Source: Bradyrhizobium tropiciagri (GTDB taxonomy: Bacteria; Pseudomonadota; Alphaproteobacteria; Rhizobiales; Xanthobacteraceae). Taken from it: a stretch of DNA of 64,000 nucleotides. The stretch spans positions 1-64,000 of the forward strand of contig NZ_LFLZ01000032.1 in assembly GCF_001189845.1 (NCBI RefSeq), read 5' to 3'. This document shows, piece after piece, positions 54,201 to 61,272 of this stretch. Made by a program: the position numbers and the translations under genes. Numbering within the stretch: the first letter of the stretch is position 1; the number at the start of each line of letters is the position of its first letter. The notes beneath the pieces are model-generated. The model made no database searches. It had not been told where the DNA came from and saw only the letters and a program-made list of their open reading frames with translations.

Positions 54201-54733
54201 TCCTGCAGCGTCGCCGGATTGACCACCGGCATCAGCGCCGAGGCGAACACCTGCTCGCTCTGATGCGCCAGGGTCGAGGACTGGCAGCCATGGTCGTCGC
54301 CGGCCAGCGCGATCACGCCGCCATTCGGCGAGGTGCCGGCGGAATTGGCGTGCTTGAGCGCATCGAGCGAGCGGTCGACGCCGGGGCCCTTGCCGTACCA
54401 GATGCCGAATACGCCATCGACCTTGGCGCCGGGGAACATGCCGACCTGCTGGCTGCCCCATACCGCCGTCGCCGCCAGGTCCTCGTTGAGGCCGGGAACG
54501 AAGGCGATGTCATGCTCTTTGAGGAAGGATTTCGCCCGCCACAACGCGTGGTCGTACATGCCGAGCGGGGAGCCGCGGTATCCAGAGATGAAACCCGCGG
54601 TGTTCAGCCCGTGCGCGCGGTCGCGTTCGCGCTGCAACATGGGCAATCGGACCAGAGCCTGGGTACCGGAGAGGAAGATTCGCTTTGTGTCCAACCGGTA
54701 CTTGTCGTCCAGTCCAACGTCCATCAACGCCAT
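51260..54733 (-). CDS. Fused indolepyruvate ferredoxin oxidoreductase (IorAB-like)
   Basis: The protein of about 1157 aa joins alpha and beta/gamma parts. N terminus: a pyruvate-ferredoxin-type pyrimidine domain (FISGYRGSPLGMYDHALW). Middle: ThDP domain (GIGCHGMALSVPN; FQNLGDGTYTHSG). Around residue 655-700 are two ferredoxin-type clusters (CEGCGDCSVASNC; CNKDFSCIEGFC). Then comes the gamma domain (ITGIGGTGVITIGALLG), and a helical C-terminal domain to residue 1157. It oxidises aryl-pyruvates or similar 2-oxo acids to acyl-CoA, reducing ferredoxin. Start 54733 is chosen for the GGGGAG site upstream and the MDVGLDDKYRLDTKRIF start; 54811 is the longest option. It is divergent from the MaoC-CMD-SDR operon. 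Confidence 0.88.
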   Translation of the reverse strand: MALMDVGLDDKYRLDTKRIFLSGTQALVRLPMLQRERDRAHGLNTAGFISGYRGSPLGMYDHALWRAKSFLKEHDIAFVPGLNEDLAATAVWGSQQVGMFPGAKVDGVFGIWYGKGPGVDRSLDALKHANSAGTSPNGGVIALAGDDHGCQSSTLAHQSEQVFASALMPVVNPATLQDYLDLGILGFALSRYSGCWVGFKAISETVESSASIVSDPDRIKIIMPDDFEMPPDGLSIRWPDPPLEAERRLHGPKMEAVAAFARANRFDRIVLDSRPARLGIMATGKAYLDLRQALADLGITDAEAQALGLRIYKVALTWPLEANGARAFAEGLQDVLVVEEKRGFIEDQLVRILYNMDASRRPSVVGKRDESGAPLLPSEGELTPTMVAAAVVARLRKLGHRSPLLEQRLAKLEAFDRPAEGTGAAKLSRTPYFCSGCPHNSSTKIPEGSRAMAGIGCHGMALSVPNRNTQTISHMGAEGVSWIGQAPFTSEQHVFQNLGDGTYTHSGLLALRAAAAAGVNITYKILYNDAVAMTGGQPAEGGFTVAQIAHQVWAEGTKKLAIVSDDPDKYPANYFPSGATIHHRRELDAVQRTLREIEGLTVLIYDQTCAAEKRRRRKRGLFPDPAKRVFINERVCEGCGDCSVASNCVSVQPLETELGRKRRIDQSNCNKDFSCIEGFCPSFVMVQDPKLRKADRTAADPKALFADLPTPPAAALSAPYNILITGIGGTGVITIGALLGMAAHVEGLACSTLDFTGLSQKNGAVMSHVRLAPASDMLTTVRIAPGNANLILGCDLVVATSVPALSRAERGVTRAVVNADLLPTASFVIDPDIDFEASSMRDALNGAVTPGDLDILDATGLATALMGDSIATNAFMLGFAFQRGAIPLSLEAILRAIELNGAAIELNKTAFSWGRLAAHDLQRVVSAARFKSAGAAPAKKTLDEAIAFRAKFLTDYQDAAYARRYLDDVARVRSAEAAAAPGSQDLTEAFAKGLFKLMAYKDEYEVARLYSDGEFSKALREQFEGNSGLKVLLAPPLLAQRDPVTGRLQKREFGPWIFKAFGLLAGLKGLRGTAFDIFGYTAERKMERALPVDYSAMILRHLDGKKPLDLPRLVALAKAADLVRGYGHIKEGNVARYRTECARLERAIGQPLAQAAE

Positions 54734-54833
54734 CAGTCTCACGCTCCCCGTAGATCCGTCGCGCCGGTCCGAACCGGTCTCATTGTCGTGCGCATGATCA
54801 TGCATCAGCATGCACTGATTTTGTTATGCATCA

Positions 54834-54974
54834 ACAGCCCCGTTTCCATGGCCGCAGCACATATCTCGATGTTGCGCTTGCGAGGCCTTGCTGCTCTGCG
54901 AGGCCTTGTTGCTCTGCGAGGCCTTGCCGAACCCCGGCATCTTTGAAACGGTGGCGCGCAAAGGGAGACCAAGG
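54834..54974. promoter_or_regulatory. Control region between the ferredoxin oxidoreductase and MaoC genes
   Basis: This short gap must drive two divergent units. It carries the 18-bp tandem repeat at 54881-54930. The AT-rich part TTTTGTTATGCAT (about 54819-54830) could be a -10-like region for the minus-strand gene. No operator was identified with confidence. Confidence 0.4.
54881..54930. repeat. 18-bp tandem repeat in a divergent promoter region
   Basis: CGAGGCCTTGCTGCTCTG (54881-54898), CGAGGCCTTGTTGCTCTG (54899-54916) and a partial third unit (CGAGGCCTTGC, 54917-54927) follow each other, differing at one base. The array begins about 150 bp upstream of the start on the minus strand and 50 bp upstream of the MaoC gene. 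Confidence 0.85.
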
Positions 54975-55928
54975 ATGATTAAAGTCGAATCCGCATTCAC
55001 GACGGAAATCGTGGAGAATGGCGATCTGCTGGTGGGTCCCTGGCGCAGCCCGAAGCAGATGCTGCAGGCCCAGACCTACGACTCCCACGCTTCGATCCAC
55101 GACGATGCAACCGCGCAGAAGCTCGGCTTCCGCGGCGGCACCATCGAGGGGCCGACCCATTTCAGCCAATTCGCGCCGCTCGGCGAACGGATCTGGGGCC
55201 GCGCCTGGTTCGAGACCGGCTGCCTGTCCGCGCATTACCGCAACCCGGTATTCGAAGGCGAGGAAGTACGGGCCCGGATCGAGAAGCCGAAGCCGGGCCA
55301 GACCGTGTGCACCATCGGGATGATCAAGCGCGACGGCACCGAGATCCTGCGTGGCACCGCCTCGATCGACGGTGACGGCACCGAGACGGCGCTCAGCCGC
55401 AGGCTCGGCGAATTGAAGCCGCTGACCGATCCCGTGATCCTCGCCGACATCAAGGTCGGCATGAAGACGCCCCGGCAGGCGATCAAGATGGATTTCGACC
55501 AGAACATGGGCGACCTCTATCCGTTCTCGCTCGCCGACAAGCTCAAGGTGATCACCGAGCCCTCGGATGGCTACTACGCGCAGGAGCACAATCCGTGGGG
55601 CCGCGCCGTCATCCCGATGGAGATGCTGAGCGTGCTGTTCCAGTACCGCGCCCGCGAGGACCGGCTGCCGGTCCGCGGCCCCGCCGTGGGACTGTTCGCC
55701 GATCAGGAAATCCGGCTGCTGCGCGGGCCGCTCTTCCCCGGCGAGACCTATTGGGTCGAGCGCGAGGTCGTCGCCCTCTCCGGCAGCAAGCGCACCGAGA
55801 GCATGTGGGTGCGCTCGACCGTGTTCGATGCCGACAACGCCGTGGTCGCGACCATGCTGCTCAACGGCGCCAGCATGAAGGACTCCTACGCCAACTACGC
55901 CAGCGAGCACAAAGCGCTCTACGGCTGA
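54975..55928 (+). CDS. MaoC-like hydratase/dehydratase domain protein
   Basis: The 317-aa protein contains a hotdog MaoC domain (residues about 15-130: LVGPWRSPKQMLQAQTYDSHA, FRGGTIEGPTHFSQFAP, SAHYRNPVFEGEEVRARIEKP) and a second, more diverged hotdog part (QEHNPWGRAVIPMEMLSVLF, RLLRGPLFPGETYWVEREVV). These proteins hydrate enoyl-CoA-like substrates. The start at 54975 is preceded by GGGAGACCAAGG; an upstream TTG at 54888 falls inside the tandem repeat. The CMD and SDR genes follow on the same strand, so an operon is likely, although a repeat lies between MaoC and CMD. Confidence 0.8.
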   Translation: MIKVESAFTTEIVENGDLLVGPWRSPKQMLQAQTYDSHASIHDDATAQKLGFRGGTIEGPTHFSQFAPLGERIWGRAWFETGCLSAHYRNPVFEGEEVRARIEKPKPGQTVCTIGMIKRDGTEILRGTASIDGDGTETALSRRLGELKPLTDPVILADIKVGMKTPRQAIKMDFDQNMGDLYPFSLADKLKVITEPSDGYYAQEHNPWGRAVIPMEMLSVLFQYRAREDRLPVRGPAVGLFADQEIRLLRGPLFPGETYWVEREVVALSGSKRTESMWVRSTVFDADNAVVATMLLNGASMKDSYANYASEHKALYG

Positions 55929-55934
55929 AGCGCT

Positions 55935-56050
55935 AGAGCATGATCCGGAAAAGTGCGAAGCGGCTTTCCCTCGCGACAAACGCGCAGCGTGTGCGCGGAG
56001 ATCATGCTCAAACGATGAACTAAAGCGCGATGACGATTTCTCATCCCGCT
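55935..56050. repeat. Palindromic repeat, AGAGCATGATCCGGAAAAGTG family
   Basis: AGAGCATGATCCGGAAAAGTGCG...GCGGAGATCATGCTC frames this palindrome, and AAAGCGCGATGACGATTTC follows. It lies between the MaoC and CMD genes. A shorter relative is present near 40760-40790. Confidence 0.6.
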
Positions 56051-56094
56051 TTAGCCGCTCCGTTCCGCAAGCCGCCGAACCAAGGACAACAACA

Positions 56095-56649
56095 ATGGCC
56101 CGCCTGCCCTATCTGGAAGCCGATCAGGTCGCCCCCGAATATCGCGACATGCTCAAGCGCAACACCAATCTGCACAAGCTCCTGGTCAACTCGCCGGACA
56201 TGGCGCGCGCCTTCAACGGCATCGGCGGCTACATCCGCTTCAAGAGCAAGCTCGACCCGCGGATGCGCGAGCTTGCGATCCTACAGGTCGGCTGGCTCGA
56301 GAAGTCGGAATACGAGTTCACCCACCATGTGAAGATCGGCAAGGAGTTCGGCGTCACCGATGAGGACATAAAGGGTCTGATTGCAGAGACCGACGGCAAG
56401 CCGTCGCAGCTCGAACCCTTGGCGAAAGCGATCCTCAAGGGCGCCCGCGAGATGGTGCGCGAACTCGCGATGTCGGACGCGACCTTCGCCGAGATCAAGC
56501 AACATCTCTCCGACGAGCACATGACCGACCTCGTGCTGACGATCGCATTCTACTGCGCCGTGGTGCGCGTGCTCGCCACCATGCAGATCGACAACGAGCC
56601 CAGCTACAAAGAGGTACTGCAGCAGTACCCGATCCCGGGAGTGAAGTGA
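56095..56649 (+). CDS. Carboxymuconolactone decarboxylase (AhpD-like) family protein
   Basis: The 184-aa protein has the CMD/AhpD helical fold: the MARAFNGIGGYIRFKSKLDPR part, RELAILQVGWLEKSEYEFTHHVKIGKEFGVT near residue 60, and the tail NEPSYKEVLQQYPIPG. It lacks the CxxC redox pair of AhpD, so a decarboxylase-like or isomerase-like role with the conserved Glu/His residues is more likely than peroxidase support. The SDR gene begins one base after its stop, indicating translational coupling. Confidence 0.85.
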   Translation: MARLPYLEADQVAPEYRDMLKRNTNLHKLLVNSPDMARAFNGIGGYIRFKSKLDPRMRELAILQVGWLEKSEYEFTHHVKIGKEFGVTDEDIKGLIAETDGKPSQLEPLAKAILKGAREMVRELAMSDATFAEIKQHLSDEHMTDLVLTIAFYCAVVRVLATMQIDNEPSYKEVLQQYPIPGVK

Positions 56650-56650
56650 C

Positions 56651-57451
56651 ATGCGCCTGCAAGATCGCGTTGCCATCGTCGTCGGCGCCGGCCAGAGCCC
56701 CGGCGAGGGCATCGGCAACGGCCGCGCCACTGCGCTGACCTTCGCCCGCGAAGGCGCCAAGGTGCTGTGTGTCGATCACAATCTGGATTCGGCGCAGGAA
56801 ACCGTCGACCTGATCGCAGCCAAGGGCGGAACTGCGACCGCCTTCAAGGCCGACGTTACGAAGAACGCCGACATCAAGGCGATGGTGGCGGATGCGCATG
56901 GCCGCTGGGGCAGCGTCGATATCCTGCACAACAATGTCGGCGTCAGCCTCTCCGGCGGCGATGCCGAGCTGCTCGATATCACCGAGGAGGCGTTCGACCG
57001 CTGCGTGGCGATCAACCTGAAGAGCTGCATCCTCGCCGCCAAGCATGTGATCCCGATCATGCGCCAGCAGCAGCGCGGCTCGATCATCAACATCTCGTCG
57101 ATGGCCGCGATCACAACCTACCCCTACGTCGCCTACAAGGCGACCAAGTCGGCGATGATCGCCTTCACCGAACAGCTCGCCTACCAGAATGCCCAATATG
57201 GCATTCGCGCAAACGTGATCCTGCCGGGGTTGATGAACACGCCGATGGCAGTGGACACGCGGGCGCGCGAATTCAAGAAAAGCCGCGCCGAGGTCGAGGC
57301 CGAGCGTGACAGCAAGGTGCCGCTGCGTCACAAGATGGGCACCGGCTGGGATGTCGCCAATGCGGCGCTGTTTCTCGCCTCCGATGAGGCGAATTTCGTG
57401 ACCGGTGTCACGTTGCCGGTCGACGGCGGAGCAAGCGTGCGGCGTGGTTAA
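56651..57451 (+). CDS. SDR family oxidoreductase
   Basis: The 266-aa classical short-chain dehydrogenase shows VAIVVGAGQSPGEGIGNGRA at the cofactor end (an atypical, longer glycine loop), NNVGVSLSGGD near residue 97, the catalytic Ser in INISSMAAI near residue 152 and YVAYKATKSAM near residue 158. The C-terminal VTLPVDGGASV is typical. It probably acts on the same pathway as the MaoC and CMD proteins upstream; the substrate is unknown. It starts one base after the CMD stop. Confidence 0.9.
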   Translation: MRLQDRVAIVVGAGQSPGEGIGNGRATALTFAREGAKVLCVDHNLDSAQETVDLIAAKGGTATAFKADVTKNADIKAMVADAHGRWGSVDILHNNVGVSLSGGDAELLDITEEAFDRCVAINLKSCILAAKHVIPIMRQQQRGSIINISSMAAITTYPYVAYKATKSAMIAFTEQLAYQNAQYGIRANVILPGLMNTPMAVDTRAREFKKSRAEVEAERDSKVPLRHKMGTGWDVANAALFLASDEANFVTGVTLPVDGGASVRRG

Positions 57452-57461
57452 CCAGCCGCTT

Positions 57462-57511
57462 TTAACCCGGTTAATGCTGGCGATTAACCCGGTTAATCCC
57501 GGCGATTAACC
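57462..57511. repeat. 22-bp tandem repeat containing TTAACCCGGTTAA
   Basis: Two units, TTAACCCGGTTAATGCTGGCGA (57462-57483, given here in parts: TTAACCCGGTTAA then TGCTGGCGA) and the same with TCCCGGCGA (57484-57505), plus a third partial TTAACC (57506-57511). Each unit contains the palindrome TTAACCCGGTTAA. It lies just after the SDR stop. A further GGTTAA follows at 57527. Confidence 0.85.
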
Positions 57512-57711
57512 TATGTGACCGCGCGCGGTTAATCTCTGTGACGCAATCACGCGCTATTGCACCGCAACGATTCGAAAAATTGAAGTATTCCAATGACACG
57601 GCGATGTGACGGCGCGTCCACATAAATCGAAATCCTGACTCGTTGTGGTCGCACGAAATTCATCTGCGCTCTGTATCTCGCACGCCAAGAACTTCTGGAG
57701 TGCCTGGACCA
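57512..57711. other. Upstream region of the 72-aa protein gene
   Basis: The 200 bp carry a further GGTTAA (57527), then AT-rich sequence with CACATAAATCG. This is the likely promoter of the 72-aa protein. No clear -35/-10 pair can be fixed. Confidence 0.35.
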
Positions 57712-57930
57712 ATGAGCGAAGAATTCGAACTCAGACCCGATCAGTGGGATGCGCTGAAAGCGTTGCGGGCTCCCGCAGCAAACCCGTCACGGCTGAACCG
57801 GTTTGCCGTCGAAAGCCTGATCACGCTCGGTTATGTCGCAGTACGAGGCGACGCGTTTGAGCTGACGCCCGCGGGCCGCAAGGTGCTGGTCCGCGGTTCA
57901 TCACTTCTGCTGCTCGATATCGCAGCCTGA
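57712..57930 (+). CDS. Small 72-aa protein of unknown function
   Basis: The 72-aa protein (MSEEFELRPDQWDALKALRA start) has the composition of a small winged-helix or helix-turn-helix-like domain: ANPSRLNRFAVESLITLGYVAVRGDAFELTPAGRKVL. The last part resembles the beta-wing of transcription regulators such as those in the ArsR/MarR class, but this is weak inference and no family is recognised. Start 57712 is preferred over an upstream Met at 57643. A hairpin terminator follows at 57952. Confidence 0.6.
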   Translation: MSEEFELRPDQWDALKALRAPAANPSRLNRFAVESLITLGYVAVRGDAFELTPAGRKVLVRGSSLLLLDIAA

Positions 57931-57951
57931 TTCCCTTCAAACTGACACGAA

Positions 57952-58000
57952 CGAGAGCTGCAGTTTTGATTCGATCAAAACCGTAGCTCTCGTTTCTCGT
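57952..58000 (+). terminator. Terminator-like hairpin after the 72-aa gene
   Basis: CGAGAGCT...CAGTTTTGAT pairs with GATCAAAAC...AGCTCTCG, with an interior mismatch, followed by TTTCTCGTTTT. The second strand of the stem ends at 57991. Confidence 0.7.
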
Positions 58001-58003
58001 TTT

Positions 58004-58053
58004 GACGCGTTTTCTTCACGCGAACCGGTGTCCACTTCGCTCGAAAACGCTCT
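58004..58053. repeat. 50-bp dispersed repeat, copy 2
   Basis: The 50 bp from GACGCG to GCTCT match 3245-3294 with few differences. It lies between the small protein gene and the RND permease end. Confidence 0.75.
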
Positions 58054-58066
58054 GCCACGCGCGGCA

Positions 58067-61000
58067 TCATGCCGCGTGTGCTTTTCCAGGGATGGTCGCC
58101 TCGCCGTGCTGCGTCAACGGCTTCATCCCGGTGAGCGTGCGCAGCAGCACATAGAACACCGGCGTCAGGAACAGGCCGAACACCGTGACGCCGATCATGC
58201 CGGAGAAGACCGCGACACCCATCGCGCGCCGCATCTCCGAGCCGGCACCGGTCGACAGCACCAGCGGCAGCACGCCCATGATGAACGCCATCGACGTCAT
58301 CAGGATCGGCCGCAGCCGCAGCCGGCTCGCCTCGATCGCAGCGCGGATCGGTGAACGCCCGGCGAATTCGAGCTCGCGCGCGAACTCGACGATCAGGATG
58401 GCGTTCTTGGCCGACAAGCCCACCAGCACGATCAGGCCGATCTGGGTGAACACGTTGTTGTCACCCTTCGACAGCCAGACGCCGAACATCGCGGCCAGGA
58501 GCCCCATCGGCACGATCATGATGATCGAGAGCGGCAGCGCCAGGCTCTCATAGAGCGCGGCGAGCACCAGGAACACCAGCAGGATCGCCAGCGGAAACAC
58601 CCAGATTCCGGAATTTCCCGCGATGAACTCCTGATAGGTCAGGTCGGTCCATTCGAAAGCGAAACCGGGCGGCAGCGTTTCGGCCGCGATCCGCGTCGCC
58701 GCCTCCTGCGCCTGGCCGGATGAATAACCCGGTGCCGCAGCGGCGTTGATATCGGACGACAGAAAGCCGTTGTAGCGGATCGCACGCTCCGGCCCCGCGC
58801 TCTGGCGGACCTTCAGCAAGGCCGACAACGGCACCATGTCGCCCGACGACGAGCGCACCTTCAACTGCCTGATGTCGTCGGCACGCGCGCGGAACGGCGC
58901 GTCGGCCTGCACATAGACCGAATAGGTGCGGCCGAATTTGTTGAAGTCGTTGACGTAGTAGGAGCCGAGATAGATCTGCAGCGTGTTGAAGACCTCCGTC
59001 ACGGGCACGCCGAGCTGCAACGCCTTGGTGCGATCGATGTCGGCGAACAGCTGCGGCACGTTGACCTGGAAGCTGGAGAACACGCCGGCGATCTCCGGTG
59101 CCTTCTGCATCGCCGCCATGAACGCCTTGGTGGCGTCGTTCAGCGCCTCATAGCCGAGGCCGGCGCGGTCTTCGATCTGCAGCTTGAAGCCGCCGATGGT
59201 GCCGAGGCCGTTGACCGGCGGCGGCGGGAACATGGCGATGAAGGCATCCTGGATGCCGGCATATTTCTTGTTCAGCGCCGCCGCGATCGCCGGACCGCTC
59301 AGCGAGGGATCCTTGCGCTCGTCGAACGGCTTCAAGGTCGAGAACACGATGCCGGCATTCGAGGAGTTGGTGAAGCCGGAGATCGACAGGCCTGGGAACG
59401 CCACCGAGCTTTCGACACCCGGCTGGGTCAGCGCGATGTCGCTCATCTTGCGGATCACTTCCTCGGTGCGGTCGAGCGTGGCACCGTCAGGCAGACGGGC
59501 AAAGCCGACCAGGTACTGCTTGTCTTGGCCCGGCACGAAGCCCGACGGCACCTGCTTGAACAGCACGCCGGTGAGGCCGATCAGCAGCACATAGAGGCCG
59601 ATCACCACGGCCTTGCCATAGATCACCTTGGTGACGGTACGACCGTAGTTCGCGGACGACTTGGTGAAGACCTTGTTGAAGCCGCGGAAGAACCAGCCCA
59701 GCGACTTTTCCATGACCCGGGTCAGCCAGTCCTTCGGCTCGTGATGCCCCTTCAGGAGCAGCGCCGACAGCGCCGGCGACAGCGTCAGCGAGTTGATCGC
59801 CGAGATCACGGTCGAGATCGCAATCGTCAGCGCGAACTGCTTGTAGAACTGGCCGGTGAGGCCGGAGATGAAGGCGAGCGGCACGAACACCGCGATCAAG
59901 ACCAGCGCAATCGCGATGATCGGGCCGGACACCTCGCGCATCGCCTGGTTGGTGGCATCGCGCGGCGACAGGCCGGATTCGATGTTGCGTTCGACGTTCT
60001 CGACCACGACGATGGCATCATCGACCACGATGCCGATCGCGAGCACCAGGCCGAACAGGCTGAGCGCGTTGATCGAGAAGCCGAACACATGCATCACCGC
60101 GAAGGTGCCGACGATCGACACCGGGACCGCGATCAGCGGAATGATCGAGGCGCGCCAGGTCTGCAGGAACAGGATCACGACCAGCACGACGAGCGCGATC
60201 GCCTCGAGCAGCGTGTGGATGACGGCCTCGATCGAGGAGCGCACAAACTGCGTCGGATCGTAGACGATCTGGTACGACACGCCTTCCGGCATGTTCTTCT
60301 TGATCTCGGCCATGGTGGCGCGGACGTGGTCGGAGATCTCCAGCGCGTTCGATCCGGGCGCCTGGAAGATCGGGATCGCGACCGCCTGCTTGTTGTCGAG
60401 CAGCGAGCGCAGGCCGTATTCGGAGGCGCCGAGCTCGATCCGGGCGACGTCGCGCAGCCGCACCACCTCGCCGGCCGAACCGGTCTTAACCACGATGTCG
60501 CCGAACTGCTCCTCGGTCGACAGCCGTCCCTCGGCGTTGACGGAGAGCTGCAGGTCGATGCCCTTGACGCTGGGCGAGGAGCCGACCACGCCGGCGGCAG
60601 CCTCGACGTTCTGCGCCTGGATCGCGCGCACCACGTCACTCGCGGTCAGCGAATGCTCGGCGGCCTTCTGCGGATCGACCCAGACCCGCATCGAATAGTC
60701 GCCGGCGCCATAGAGCTGGACGTCGCCGACGCCGTCGATCCGCGCCAGCCGGTCCTTGACGTTGAGCACTGCGTAATTGCGCAGATACGTCATGTCATAA
60801 CGGTTGTTGGGCGACAGCAGATGCACGACCATGGTGAGGTCGGGCGAGCTCTTCTTGGTGATGATGCCGAGCTGGCGCACCACGGCCGGCAGGCGCGGTT
60901 CGGCCTGCTGCACGCGGTTCTGCACCAATTGCGTCGCCTTGTCGGGGTCGGTGCCGAGCCGGAACGTCACCGTCAGCGTCATCGCGCCGTCGGTGGTCGC

Positions 61001-61249
61001 CTGGCTCGACATATAGAGCATGCCCTCGACACCGTTGATCTGCTCCTCGATCGGGGTTGCCACCGTCTCGGCGATCACCTTCGGATTGGCGCCGGGATAG
61101 GTCGCGCGCACCACGACCGACGGCGGCACCACGTCGGGATATTCCGAGATCGGCATCGCCACCAGCGAGATCAGGCCCGCGAGGAAGATCAGGATCGACA
61201 GCACGCCGGCGAAGATCGGCCGGTCGATGAAGAATTTTGAGAGATTCAT
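58067..61249 (-). CDS. RND (HAE1) multidrug efflux permease
   Basis: The 1060-aa inner-membrane pump has the AcrB/MexF architecture: 12 helices and two large periplasmic loops. The N-terminal FFIDRPIFAGVLSILIFLAG start, the proton-relay Asp pair in LAIGIVVDDAIVVVENVERN near residue 409, and QIGLIVLVGLSAKNAILIVEFA near residue 935 are diagnostic. It exports hydrophobic drugs, driven by protons, with the adaptor upstream in the same operon (23-bp gap). The outer-membrane TolC partner is not in the window. Length is normal. Confidence 0.95.
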   Translation of the reverse strand: MNLSKFFIDRPIFAGVLSILIFLAGLISLVAMPISEYPDVVPPSVVVRATYPGANPKVIAETVATPIEEQINGVEGMLYMSSQATTDGAMTLTVTFRLGTDPDKATQLVQNRVQQAEPRLPAVVRQLGIITKKSSPDLTMVVHLLSPNNRYDMTYLRNYAVLNVKDRLARIDGVGDVQLYGAGDYSMRVWVDPQKAAEHSLTASDVVRAIQAQNVEAAAGVVGSSPSVKGIDLQLSVNAEGRLSTEEQFGDIVVKTGSAGEVVRLRDVARIELGASEYGLRSLLDNKQAVAIPIFQAPGSNALEISDHVRATMAEIKKNMPEGVSYQIVYDPTQFVRSSIEAVIHTLLEAIALVVLVVILFLQTWRASIIPLIAVPVSIVGTFAVMHVFGFSINALSLFGLVLAIGIVVDDAIVVVENVERNIESGLSPRDATNQAMREVSGPIIAIALVLIAVFVPLAFISGLTGQFYKQFALTIAISTVISAINSLTLSPALSALLLKGHHEPKDWLTRVMEKSLGWFFRGFNKVFTKSSANYGRTVTKVIYGKAVVIGLYVLLIGLTGVLFKQVPSGFVPGQDKQYLVGFARLPDGATLDRTEEVIRKMSDIALTQPGVESSVAFPGLSISGFTNSSNAGIVFSTLKPFDERKDPSLSGPAIAAALNKKYAGIQDAFIAMFPPPPVNGLGTIGGFKLQIEDRAGLGYEALNDATKAFMAAMQKAPEIAGVFSSFQVNVPQLFADIDRTKALQLGVPVTEVFNTLQIYLGSYYVNDFNKFGRTYSVYVQADAPFRARADDIRQLKVRSSSGDMVPLSALLKVRQSAGPERAIRYNGFLSSDINAAAAPGYSSGQAQEAATRIAAETLPPGFAFEWTDLTYQEFIAGNSGIWVFPLAILLVFLVLAALYESLALPLSIIMIVPMGLLAAMFGVWLSKGDNNVFTQIGLIVLVGLSAKNAILIVEFARELEFAGRSPIRAAIEASRLRLRPILMTSMAFIMGVLPLVLSTGAGSEMRRAMGVAVFSGMIGVTVFGLFLTPVFYVLLRTLTGMKPLTQHGEATIPGKAHAA

Positions 61250-61272
61250 GGCTCCGCCCCCGCGTGCAGCGC

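Noticed and set aside
51092..54946. A 1284-codon open frame on the plus strand across the ferredoxin oxidoreductase gene
   Set aside because: It is antisense to a gene with clear domains, and its sequence is Arg/His/Asp-rich without family features. High GC in this genome keeps antisense frames open.
57462..57511. CRISPR array at the 22-bp repeat
   Set aside because: There are only two full units, there are no spacers between them, and no cas genes are nearby.
59525..61240. A 571-codon plus-strand frame antisense to the RND permease
   Set aside because: It is an antisense shadow with no recognisable domain.
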